This document shows, piece after piece, positions 1 through 7,031 of a stretch of DNA of 12,841 nucleotides. The first letter of the stretch is position 1. The number at the start of each line of letters is the position of its first letter. This stretch comes from CAZLPW01 sp964561495 (GTDB lineage: Bacteria > Fidelibacterota > Marinisomatia > Marinisomatales > UBA1611). Both the position numbers and the translations under genes were made by a program. The notes beneath the pieces are model-generated. The model made no database searches. It was not told the DNA's origin and saw only the letters and a list, made by a program, of their open reading frames with translations. Location: NCBI GenBank assembly GCA_964561495.1, contig CAZLPW010000056.1, positions 1 through 12,841 of the forward strand, given 5' to 3'.

Positions 1-1026
1 AACAAATCTATAATGGGATAGCCCCCATTCTTTTCCATTGTTAAACCCAAATAATTTTTCACAAGAAATGAAAAATATCCGCCACCTTTGAAACCAGAGT
101 TTCGCATTTTCTGGGCCATATGTTTCTGAAAATATCTTTAAAATTTTTATCTTATTTTGATCCATCATTTTAAGCCATGCGAGTGATGTCTGTTCATAAT
201 GTTTACCTGAAATTCTCCATGATTTTTCAATATTCAGATCTTTCTGAAAATTTAATAGCAGATCATGAGACGGCATCATACCTCCAGAAAAAAACTCTCG
301 CGCCATCCAATCAGATTCTCTGTTATCTTCGAAAGGATATACTAATGAATTATGAGAAAAAATATGAATAAATAGCTTGCCGCTATCTTTAAGCCAGGTT
401 GAAATATTAAATAATAATTTTTTATAATTACGCATATGTTCAAACATTTCTATTGAAACGACACGGTCAAAAGTATTTTCTGGATCAAAAGAGTTCATAT
501 CAGCGGTAATCACATTTATGTTTTTTATCCCAAGCTTATCGCATCTTGCCAGTATATGCGCTCTCTGGTCTTTAGAATTACTCACTGATGTTATTTTGCT
601 AGCAGGATATTTTTGAGCAAGATAGCAGGATAATGATCCCCATCCACATCCAAGGTCCAAGATACTCATACCATTCTCTATATCTGCTCTTTCAGCAGTT
701 ATAGATAGCATATTATTTTCAGAGTCCTCAAGGTTTAGACTGTCTTTTTCCCAATAGCCTGAACTGTACTTGAGATTAGGTCCTAAGACGACATCAAAAA
801 AAGAAGCAGGGACTTCATAATGCTGTTCATTTGCTTTTCTTGGGACTAAGGCAATGTCACTGCCTCACATATGAGCTATCCAATCCTGTTTTCTAGTCTC
901 TAGCTCTTCAATTGAGAAAGTGCTTTCATTTTCTATTCTTTTTCTACAGTTCAAATAAATACCATATCTGATTAAAAAATCAGGAATATAACCACGCTCC
1001 GCTAGTTTGATTAATTTTAAAATCAT
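1..1026 (-). pseudogene. SAM-dependent methyltransferase, cyclopropane-fatty-acid-synthase-like, interrupted by in-frame TGA; 3' end cut by window edge
   Basis: I translated this by hand: from ATG at 1026 the frame stays open to base 1 (342 codons) except for one TGA at codon 54 (bases 865-867). Before it the protein begins MILKLIKLAERGYIPDFLIR, typical of a roughly 340-residue family of CFA-synthase-like methyltransferases. After it come ANEQHYEVP with FF (substrate-side motif), LKYSSGYW, the SAM-binding LDLGCGWGS (about 123-131), SIEMFEHM, and a C-terminus reading EWGLSHYRFV, so only a few residues should lie beyond the window. In family members as I recall them the TGA position is usually Arg (LRxSPIA versus M*GSDIA here), and CGA to TGA is one transition. 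The ATG sits 3 bases after the upstream CFA synthase stop, so it is the last visible gene of the lipid operon. Predicted role: methyl transfer to an unsaturated acyl chain or a related substrate. The disruption could be a real nonsense mutation or a sequence error; no in-frame ATG follows until codon 106, past the HYEVP motif. Confidence 0.8.
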
Positions 1027-1029
1027 TTT

Positions 1030-2301
1030 TTAATATTCAACCTTGATGTCTCTGGCTCCAGACTTTGCAAAAACAAGCTGAAAGTCTCCAATATTTCTTT
1101 CCAAAAACCCTGCCTCGCAATATAAAAAATAATACTCCCACATATTAATAAATGATTTGGAGTAGCCCATCTCTCTTACCTGAGGAACTACGCTCATAAA
1201 ATTCTCTCTCCATTTTTTCAAAGTTTTAGGGTAGTGCCTGGTTATATCTTCCATATCAATCATTGCTAAATCAGTTTTTGATTTTAGTACACTAATTATC
1301 TGAGCAATTGAAATCAAACAGGATCCTGGGAATATATATTTTTTTATAAAATCTACTGAATCTTTAAAAGTATCAAAGTTTTGGTCATTGTATGTAATAC
1401 CCTGCAATCCGACCAAACCACCAGGTTTTAAAAGCGATGATAATTTTGAAAAAAACATTTCAACATATTGGTATCCGATTGCCTCTATCATCTCTATTGA
1501 TACGATCTTGTCATACGATCCATTAAGCTCTCTGTAATCCTGATTAATTAGTCTAATTTTATCGCCTAATCCTTCTTCGTTAATTCGGGATTTTGCATAT
1601 TCATATTGATTATCAGATATTGTTGTAGTGGTAATATTGCATCCGTATTTCTGCGCTGCATAAATAGCAAAGCTACCCCACCCTGTTCCGATCTCAAGTA
1701 CGGAATCATTCTCAGATAGGTTTAGCTTTCGGCAAATCCTATCAATTTTTTCAATAGAAGCATCTTCAAGGCTAGTGTTTTTATTTTTAAAAAATCCGCA
1801 GGAATATGTCATACTAGGATCTAACCAAAGTCTATAAAATTCATTGCTAAGATCATAGTGGGCTATTATATTTTTTTTACTACCACGAATCGTATTCTGC
1901 TTAGTCCAATGAATAATTTTATTCAATGGATTGAAAAGTCTAGAGATACCTTTGTTTAATGATAAAAGTACGTCTCTATTTTTGACAACAATCCTCATAA
2001 GGTTTAAGACATCTTCAGATGACCAATATCCAAGCATGTACGCTTCCGCCAGTCCCATAGCGCCTCCGCTTCCTATGAGTATATAAAACTCTTGGGAGTG
2101 GACCACCAGTTTTGCTTTGAAATCTGAATCCCTATCACCAAAACTATATTCATCATTTTCATCAATAATAGTAATAAAGCCTACCTTTAGATATTTTAAT
2201 TTAATTTTTAGGCCATTTTTAAAGAATTTCCCTAAAATTTTTGATTTTTTTCTTTTTTTAATTCCATCAGCAAGATGATCTACTTTGACAGATGAACCCA
2301 T
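1030..2301 (-). CDS. cfa: Cyclopropane-fatty-acyl-phospholipid synthase family methyltransferase
   Basis: A 423-residue cytoplasmic, membrane-associated enzyme expected to transfer a methylene or methyl group from S-adenosylmethionine to a double bond in a phospholipid acyl chain. Visible features: an N-terminal substrate-binding region (about 1-145) with GEAYMLGYW-like sequence (here LAEAYMLGYW), then HYDLSNEFYRLWLDPSMTYS followed by Cys168 (equivalent of E. coli Cfa Cys139), the SAM-binding VLEIGTGWG at 201-209, and SIEMIEAIG with Glu273 (equivalent of Glu239). The usual LLHTIG segment reads GLQGIT, putting Gln300 where E. coli has the bicarbonate ligand His266. Length is close to the family norm (E. 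coli about 382) with extra N-terminal sequence. It follows the DUF1365 gene after 3 bases, in the same frame, and precedes the second methyltransferase by 3 bases. The ATG is preceded by AAAGG at a rather long spacing. Family assignment is firm; whether the product is a cyclopropane, methyl-branched or other modified fatty acid cannot be told. Confidence 0.92.
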   Translation of the reverse strand: MGSSVKVDHLADGIKKRKKSKILGKFFKNGLKIKLKYLKVGFITIIDENDEYSFGDRDSDFKAKLVVHSQEFYILIGSGGAMGLAEAYMLGYWSSEDVLNLMRIVVKNRDVLLSLNKGISRLFNPLNKIIHWTKQNTIRGSKKNIIAHYDLSNEFYRLWLDPSMTYSCGFFKNKNTSLEDASIEKIDRICRKLNLSENDSVLEIGTGWGSFAIYAAQKYGCNITTTTISDNQYEYAKSRINEEGLGDKIRLINQDYRELNGSYDKIVSIEMIEAIGYQYVEMFFSKLSSLLKPGGLVGLQGITYNDQNFDTFKDSVDFIKKYIFPGSCLISIAQIISVLKSKTDLAMIDMEDITRHYPKTLKKWRENFMSVVPQVREMGYSKSFINMWEYYFLYCEAGFLERNIGDFQLVFAKSGARDIKVEY

Positions 2302-2304
2302 ATT

Positions 2305-3084
2305 TCAAGAACCTTTCATTATATTTATTTTGTCTGGATGTATATAGAATGGAGCCTTTTTTAACAAAAGTTTAAACGCGTGCCAGTGAATTCGAAAAAC
2401 AATAACAATAGTTATAAAAGGAAATCTCGCAACCTGTTTTATTAAATTTTTCAAGCTAAAAGGGATGCGCTTCATACTAAGGTTAGCATCAAAAACTTTA
2501 TTCTTATCTTTGAAATTTTTCATATTAACTAACAATCTTTTATTTGGCTCTGAAAAAAGCCATTCGTATTTATGATCCATGCCCCAAAACGGACTGACAT
2601 GCAGTTTTTTATTTAATTTTGAAGAAATATTTGGATTTTTATCTTTACTATTATTCTTAATTACATAAGAATATCTTTCCTTCCAGGGTGTGTTGGTTAC
2701 CTCTACCATAATAAACTCAACCTTAGTATCAGTCTCATCAAAGCAATAATAAAAGCTAGCAGGATTAAAACAAAAGCCAAAATATCTCAAATGCGTTAAC
2801 AACCTTATAGGACCTTTTATATTTTTCCCTGTTTTTTTGTAGATAGTTTTTCTGACTGATGTATCTAAATCGATATTATTATTGCCATGATAATCATCAC
2901 GATTAAACGAAACCAAGGCTGACCTGTTAACATTCCAAATCCAAGATTTCTTTATCATTTTCTCAAATGAATTAAGATCAAGATAAACCATAAATAGTGG
3001 GTAAGAAAAAAAATGATCAAAAGGAGTAAAACGTCTGTGGCGAATTGTTCCTGTATAAATATAACTTGTGGTAGAAATATTCAC
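2305..3084 (-). CDS. DUF1365 family protein of CFA-synthase operons
   Basis: A 259-residue member of DUF1365, a family of unknown biochemical function that regularly sits between an FAD amine-oxidase-like gene and a CFA synthase gene, as here. Diagnostic motifs: IRHRRFTPFDHFF at 14-26, then the membrane-side YPLFMVYLDL, FGFCFNPASFYYCFD around 103-116 (Asn107, Pro108, Cys114), EVTNTPWKERYSY, and KLHVSPFWGMDHKYEW. A hydrophobic stretch near the C-terminus (FPFITIVIVF) may associate with the membrane. The start is GTG at 3084, overlapping the upstream stop as GTGA, which implies translational coupling; the tyrosine and RHRR motif then fall at the usual distance from the N-terminus. It ends in TGA, followed by AAT and the ATG of the CFA synthase in the same frame. 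Conserved context suggests a role in making or delivering the modified acyl chain, but no activity can be read from the sequence. Confidence 0.9.
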   Translation of the reverse strand: MNISTTSYIYTGTIRHRRFTPFDHFFSYPLFMVYLDLNSFEKMIKKSWIWNVNRSALVSFNRDDYHGNNNIDLDTSVRKTIYKKTGKNIKGPIRLLTHLRYFGFCFNPASFYYCFDETDTKVEFIMVEVTNTPWKERYSYVIKNNSKDKNPNISSKLNKKLHVSPFWGMDHKYEWLFSEPNKRLLVNMKNFKDKNKVFDANLSMKRIPFSLKNLIKQVARFPFITIVIVFRIHWHAFKLLLKKAPFYIHPDKINIMKGS

Positions 3085-4331
3085 AGTTTTTCCTCAAAAC
3101 CCTCACATACATCAAGGGCACTAACGACTCCATCCTCGTGAAATCCATTGTGCCAATATGCACCACAATAAAATGTATTATTTTTCCCACTGATTTCATT
3201 TTTTCGTTTTTGTGCATCAAGCGAAGAAACTGTAAACAGTGGATGTTCGTACTTAAGATGTTTAATAATCTTACTAGAATCAATTAAATCATCAGAATTT
3301 AGAGATACGCAATAGGTTCGGTTCGAGCTTAGACTCTGCAAAATATTCATATTATAGGTTAGCGAGACTGGCTTTTTCTTATCCTTATCTAATAAATAAT
3401 TCCAACTCGACCAGGCTCTTTTTCTTTTTGGTAAAATTGAATAATCATAATGCAGAATAGCATCATTAGTTTGATATTTAATTGAACCTAAAATTTCATT
3501 TTCCTCCTTAGTCGGATTTTCAAGGATTTGGAGAGCTTGATCACTGTGATTGGAAAATATAACTTTATCAAAAATATCGCTATCATTAGAGTTTCTCCCA
3601 TAAAATATTTCTACTTTGTTGGTATTCCGTGTGACTTTATTAACAGGAGATGATAATTTTATTGAATCTTTAAAATTTACAATCATTTTTTCTATATAAT
3701 TTTTAGAGCCACCTTTAATCACCCACCAATTTGGGCGGTCAACAATTTGCAATAAACCATGGTTATCGAAAAATCTTATGAAAAAAATTGCTGGAATGCC
3801 CATCATATCATAGGGAACTGTAGACCATATTGCAGCGCCAATAGGAATAATATAATTCATAATAAATTCTTTTGAGTAATTCTTAGAATTCAGATATTCT
3901 CCTAATGTTGTTTCTGGCGTCAAATATGGAAGGTCATTTCTGGCTTTTGAGTTAAACCTAACCATACCATATAAAATTTTTAAGAATGACGGCCTTATCA
4001 AATTGTGCCTTTGGGCAAATAAACCGCTTAGGGAATGCCCAGCATACTCTAGATTATCTTTCTCTGATTTGACACTAAAACCCATCCTTGTCAATTGGCT
4101 CTCAACACCTAATTGATTTAAAAGCTTTATGAAATTTGGATATGTTCTTTCATTGTATACAATAAATCCCGAATCTACTGATAATACAGTCCCCTCTTCT
4201 TCTATTTCATGGGTATGAGTATGACCCCCTATATAATCATTTTTTTCAAAAATATTAACATCATTTTTTCTACTTAAAACATAGGCAGCTGTAAGCCCTG
4301 ATATTCCTGATCCTATAATAGCAATTTTCAT
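3081..4331 (-). CDS. FAD-dependent amine-oxidase-like oxidoreductase (COG2907 type)
   Basis: A 416-residue flavoprotein. The N-terminus is a Rossmann dinucleotide fold, IAIIGSGISGLTAAYVLS, with GxGxxG at residues 7-12, followed at the end of the second strand by FEK and then GGHTHTHEIEEEG, the GG motif of the amine oxidase/protoporphyrinogen oxidase superfamily. DSGFIVYNERTYPNF is characteristic of the subgroup found beside DUF1365 and CFA synthase. The C-terminus has the second FAD-contact motif, YCGAYWHNGFHEDGVVSALD (about 388-407). Start ATG at 4331 with no clear ribosome binding site; the gene ends in TGA overlapping the GTG of DUF1365. In plants an FAD-oxidase domain of this general kind is fused to the N-terminus of cyclopropane fatty acid synthase, which supports a joint function with the neighbouring methyltransferase. 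The reaction is unknown; oxidation or desaturation of an acyl chain or of an intermediate is the natural guess. It is not a convincing carotenoid desaturase in this context. Confidence 0.9.
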   Translation of the reverse strand: MKIAIIGSGISGLTAAYVLSRKNDVNIFEKNDYIGGHTHTHEIEEEGTVLSVDSGFIVYNERTYPNFIKLLNQLGVESQLTRMGFSVKSEKDNLEYAGHSLSGLFAQRHNLIRPSFLKILYGMVRFNSKARNDLPYLTPETTLGEYLNSKNYSKEFIMNYIIPIGAAIWSTVPYDMMGIPAIFFIRFFDNHGLLQIVDRPNWWVIKGGSKNYIEKMIVNFKDSIKLSSPVNKVTRNTNKVEIFYGRNSNDSDIFDKVIFSNHSDQALQILENPTKEENEILGSIKYQTNDAILHYDYSILPKRKRAWSSWNYLLDKDKKKPVSLTYNMNILQSLSSNRTYCVSLNSDDLIDSSKIIKHLKYEHPLFTVSSLDAQKRKNEISGKNNTFYCGAYWHNGFHEDGVVSALDVCEGFEEKL

Positions 4332-4365
4332 ATGATTTTTTAGATTTAAAAAATAATATATGTTT

Positions 4366-4911
4366 TTAATCCCATATCTGAGGGACTTTCCTTATTAGAG
4401 AAATGTTGTATCCAACATGAGAAAGATTTTCTAATATTTCTTTATAAACGTTTTCACTTAAAGCAGACTCTCTTGCCATAATCCATACGTATTTTTTTGA
4501 TGGAATACCAATAACTGTGTAAGTGTATTCATCATCTAAGTCAATAATCAAAAAAGGTGATTTAAAGGGCCAAATAAACTGCATTCTCCACTCAGCATTG
4601 GTCTTAGTATTATATATAAAACCTGTAGGTCTATATACTTTTTTTTTGCCATCAGGAGAATCCTTAAAAAAAGAGAAGGTGGTTTTTATTGTCATGCCAT
4701 CATCCATTAGCTTATATGACTCAATAGCATTCGTAGCACCTTTTTCAATAAAAGTAGGAATATTTGCAATAACATACCAGTCACCCATAAAACGTTCTAA
4801 ATCAACAAATTCTACTGTTTTCATCTCATATAAATCATCTCCTTTTAAAAAGGGAACATAAAGAATGGATAAAAAGATAATCCAATATTGACAAAAAAAT
4901 ATGTTTTTCAA
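4366..4911 (-). CDS. blc: Blc-type bacterial lipocalin, exported
   Basis: A 181-residue lipocalin. Residues 1-24 form a hydrophobic signal-like segment (IFFCQYWIIFLSILYVPF); the mature part begins near KGDD. The lipocalin signature is VDLERFMGDWYVIANIP with the invariant Gly43-x-Trp45, and a later VIGIPSKKYVWIMAR strand matches the bacterial Blc pattern. Length is close to E. coli Blc (177 residues), which binds fatty acids and lysophospholipids. There is no lipobox cysteine at the end of the signal, so this version is probably periplasmic or anchored only by an uncleaved segment, unlike the E. coli lipoprotein. The start is not certain: TTG at 4911 gives a complete signal peptide but has no Shine-Dalgarno site, and an upstream in-frame TAA excludes much extension; Met30 would remove the signal. 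As first gene of the lipid cluster it probably carries or removes lipids released by, or needed for, the membrane modification. Confidence 0.85.
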   Translation of the reverse strand: MKNIFFCQYWIIFLSILYVPFLKGDDLYEMKTVEFVDLERFMGDWYVIANIPTFIEKGATNAIESYKLMDDGMTIKTTFSFFKDSPDGKKKVYRPTGFIYNTKTNAEWRMQFIWPFKSPFLIIDLDDEYTYTVIGIPSKKYVWIMARESALSENVYKEILENLSHVGYNISLIRKVPQIWD

Positions 4912-5003
4912 AAATAGATTTAATATATAAAAAGAAACATTTTAGCCTTTGAACAGAAAAAAATTTAATTCCCCACTAATATATTAATCTAATGTATTTT
5001 TTA

Positions 5004-5009
5004 ATTATA
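5004..5009 (-). promoter_or_regulatory. Possible -10 element for the lipid operon
   Basis: On the minus strand this reads TATAAT, about 93 bases before the lipocalin start, in the longest non-coding gap of the window. No good -35 hexamer lies 16-18 bases upstream (TCTCTG or ATCTCT there), and the region is so AT-rich that a chance match is quite possible. The position overlapping the downstream edge of the dyad at 5015-5041 is what makes it worth marking. Confidence 0.25.
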
Positions 5010-5014
5010 ATTTT

Positions 5015-5041
5015 TTTAACCATATCAGAGATATGGTTAAA
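5015..5041. promoter_or_regulatory. Perfect 12-bp inverted repeat, possible operator or RNA hairpin
   Basis: Arms 5015-5026 (TTTAACCATATC) and 5030-5041 are exact reverse complements separated by AGA. It lies in the 147-base gap between the MORN gene and the lipocalin gene. It lacks the U-run expected of an intrinsic terminator in either direction: the minus-strand transcript has A residues after the hairpin, and the plus-strand transcript also runs into A-rich sequence. It could be a dimeric regulator's operator, since it would overlap the -35 region of the possible promoter at 5004-5009, or an RNA-stabilising hairpin at the 3' end of the MORN transcript. Confidence 0.5.
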
Positions 5042-5058
5042 TATAAAAATAAAGAGAT

Positions 5059-6027
5059 TTATATTTCTTTATCAAAACCATTAAACGAAGAATATTTATT
5101 TTTTAAAAATAAAGTAATCTCTTCTTCCGTTGATCCTAATTCAAATTTTCCTTCTATCCAGATCCCATAAAAAAATTTTCTACTATTTTTTTTAATTCTT
5201 CCTCTACCATTTTTACGACCTCTCCGCCATTCACCTGCATAGATTGTTCCATCTGATAGTTTTTCTATACCATACCCATCTTTTTTCCCTTTATACCATG
5301 ACCCACTATAGATTGCACCGTCCTGTTTAACCATTTTCCCAGTACCCTGCCTCTGACCATCATGAAAATTCCCGACATATTCATAGACGCCTTTTTGTTT
5401 TTCTAATCCCGATCCTTGAATAACATCATACTCAAAATCACCCCTGTAGTAGTAGCCTGTTTTTGTTGAATATGAACCTATGCCGTGTAATAAGCCATCT
5501 TTAAAAACGCCTTCATATACTGATCCAGACGAATAAATCAGCTTCCCTTTTCCATGCATTTTGCCCTGATACCAGGCGCCTTCATACTCTCCGCCACTAG
5601 AAAAATTATATTTACCTTCCCCATGCATTTTACCCTTTTCCCAACGGCCTTTATATTTATCATTTATAGGCCAATTAGACAATTGGTAATCTCCAGTCCC
5701 ATGCCAGTTTCCATTTTTATAGTTTCCTTTGTAGCGATGCCAAATGTTTTTTAAAACCCCTTCACCATTCCATTTTTTATTTTTTTTCCAATCTCCTTCC
5801 CATTTTTCCCCATCAGGATATAGGAGCACCCCCCTTCCATATCGGTAGCCGTCCTTAAAATTACCAATATATTTATTACCACTTGATTCCAGCCATGTTC
5901 CTTTTCCATTTATACAGTCACCTTCGATGCAACCAAAAAGTGGAATATTAGGACCGCAAGATAAATTTATTATTTGCACTGAAATAATTAAATAGAAATT
6001 TAATCTCCATTTCTTCAGTTTAGGCAT
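5059..6027 (-). CDS. Exported MORN-repeat protein
   Basis: A 322-residue protein with an N-terminal basic segment (MPKLKKWRLN) and a hydrophobic stretch FYLIISVQIINLS ending at Cys24, then a short Cys-containing lead-in (GCIEGDCINGKGTW) typical of bacterial MORN proteins. From Tyr53 to about residue 298 it is ten MORN repeats plus a partial eleventh, each near 23 residues with the form YxGxWxxGxxxGxG. The N-terminus is an export signal; Cys24 is preceded by Asn-Leu-Ser, a poor lipobox, so lipoprotein status is uncertain. The C-terminal 25 residues are charged and unique. MORN repeats fold as a beta-hairpin ladder and in various proteins contact lipids or other proteins; no enzymatic domain is fused here. 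Start ATG at 6027, 17 bases after the obgE stop, with AAGGA some 12 bases upstream. Its position just before the lipid cluster may be coincidental because a gap and dyad separate them. Function unknown. Confidence 0.88.
   Translation of the reverse strand: MPKLKKWRLNFYLIISVQIINLSCGPNIPLFGCIEGDCINGKGTWLESSGNKYIGNFKDGYRYGRGVLLYPDGEKWEGDWKKNKKWNGEGVLKNIWHRYKGNYKNGNWHGTGDYQLSNWPINDKYKGRWEKGKMHGEGKYNFSSGGEYEGAWYQGKMHGKGKLIYSSGSVYEGVFKDGLLHGIGSYSTKTGYYYRGDFEYDVIQGSGLEKQKGVYEYVGNFHDGQRQGTGKMVKQDGAIYSGSWYKGKKDGYGIEKLSDGTIYAGEWRRGRKNGRGRIKKNSRKFFYGIWIEGKFELGSTEEEITLFLKNKYSSFNGFDKEI
5134..5871 (-). repeat. Tandem MORN repeat array within the coding region
   Basis: About ten and a half units of roughly 69 bases encode the MORN ladder. 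The two units encoding GKMHGEG and GKMHGKG (about 5555-5640) are closely alike at the DNA level, sharing CCATGCATTTT-type runs, which suggests relatively recent unit duplication; the other units have diverged to protein-level similarity. Confidence 0.8.
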
Positions 6028-6044
6028 TATTAGGTCTTATCCTT

Positions 6045-7004
6045 TTATAGTAGTTTTGTTATTTCTTTAATTAAAGTATCAATACCATCGCCATTAACTG
6101 AAGAAATTGAAATAACATTTTTAATTTTTCCCCATTCTTTATTTGGTTCTATATTTAAGTCGCTTTTTGTTTTACATATAATTTTTGGTTTAATCAAAAT
6201 ATCAGGATTAAAATCAATTAATTCATTCTCAAGAGTTAGATATGTCTTGTGAGGATTTTTTTCTAAAGAATCGATTAAAAAAATTAGTATTTTATTTCTT
6301 TCAATATGTTTTAAAAACTGATGGCCCAATCCCTTTCCTTTGCTAGCTCCTTTAATAAGACCAGGGATATCTGCCATAACAAAAGAATCGAATTCTCCGT
6401 ATTTAACAATCCCAAGATTTGGCGAAAGCGTCGTAAAAGGATAATCAGCAATTTTGGGACGAGCAGAACTCAATCTAGCCAGCAGGGTTGATTTCCCTGC
6501 ATTTGGGAGCCCGACTAAACCTACATCAGCAAGTACTTTCAGCTCTATATCAAAAAGTCCCCTCTCTCCTGAAATTCCTGGCTGAGATTTTCGAGGCGCC
6601 TGGTTTGTTGATGTTTTGTAATAGCTATTTCCTTTCCCTCCTATTCCACCATTACATAATATAAATTCCTGATCGTCTTTGGTTAAATCGACAATAAGTC
6701 TGCTCTCATCTTTCTTTTTTGCCAAAGTTCCGATAGGAACAAGAATAACTAAATCTTTTCCATTTTTCCCAGTCTTATTAGATCCTCTACCATTACCACC
6801 ATTTGGGGCATTGTATTTCTTTTTAAATTTTATATCCTGAAGTGTATGTAAGTTCCTATTTGCCTTTATAATAACATGCCCACCGCGACCACCATTCCCA
6901 CCATCAGGCCCTCCTTTAGGATGAAACTTCTCACGGTGGAATGAAATTGCACCAGCACCACCGTTTCCTGCCTTTAATTCTATTTCGGCGTGATCAATAA
7001 ACAT
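6045..7004 (-). CDS. obgE: Obg/CgtA family GTPase
   Basis: A 319-residue ribosome-associated GTPase acting in late 50S subunit assembly and stress signalling. The N-terminal glycine-rich Obg domain (1 to about 158) shows FIDHAEIELKAGNGGAGAIS, FHREKFHPKGGPDGGNGGRG and GGIGGKGN. The G domain follows: G1 GLPNAGKST at 165-173, a PFTT switch I, G3 DIPG at 212-215, G4 TKSD at 279-282 in place of the textbook NKxD, and an SSVNGDGID G5 region. It ends right after the G domain, so it lacks the variable C-terminal extension of the 390-residue E. coli protein. Start ATG at 7004 without a visible Shine-Dalgarno site; 27 bases separate it from icd. TKSD-type G4 motifs occur, as far as I recall, in Obg of Bacteroidetes-like groups, so this is likely a lineage feature and not a defect. 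Confidence 0.96.
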   Translation of the reverse strand: MFIDHAEIELKAGNGGAGAISFHREKFHPKGGPDGGNGGRGGHVIIKANRNLHTLQDIKFKKKYNAPNGGNGRGSNKTGKNGKDLVILVPIGTLAKKKDESRLIVDLTKDDQEFILCNGGIGGKGNSYYKTSTNQAPRKSQPGISGERGLFDIELKVLADVGLVGLPNAGKSTLLARLSSARPKIADYPFTTLSPNLGIVKYGEFDSFVMADIPGLIKGASKGKGLGHQFLKHIERNKILIFLIDSLEKNPHKTYLTLENELIDFNPDILIKPKIICKTKSDLNIEPNKEWGKIKNVISISSVNGDGIDTLIKEITKLL

Positions 7005-7031
7005 ATAATATTTTCATATCAAGAAAAATTA

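Noticed and set aside
865..867. TGA at codon 54 as selenocysteine or as a recoded sense codon
   Set aside because: TGA is the natural stop of the FAD protein, DUF1365 and pilin-like genes, tryptophan is encoded by TGG throughout, the family residue is normally Arg, and I see no evident Sec-insertion hairpin just after it.
3017..3283. 88-residue minus-strand ORF
   Set aside because: It is out of frame inside the FAD protein and DUF1365 genes, both of which show strong family motifs; no sign of its own function.
4523..4861. 112-residue plus-strand ORF opposite the lipocalin gene, and other plus-strand ORFs (177-371, 5554-5754, 8754-8984, 9917-10102, 12533-12745)
   Set aside because: All are antisense shadows of convincing minus-strand genes, with low-complexity hydrophobic translations and no recognisable domain.
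1..4911. Assignment of the cluster as a furan fatty acid (Ufa) pathway
   Set aside because: Shared CFA-family and oxidoreductase membership is too general; no desaturase is visible and I cannot match the proteins to the Ufa enzymes individually.
5015..5041. Rho-independent terminator
   Set aside because: The stem is perfect but AT-rich, and neither strand has a U-run following it; the T-run lies on the wrong side for both directions.
5956..5961. MORN protein as a definite lipoprotein
   Set aside because: Cys24 follows a hydrophobic stretch, but the residues before it (Asn-Leu-Ser) do not fit a good lipobox.
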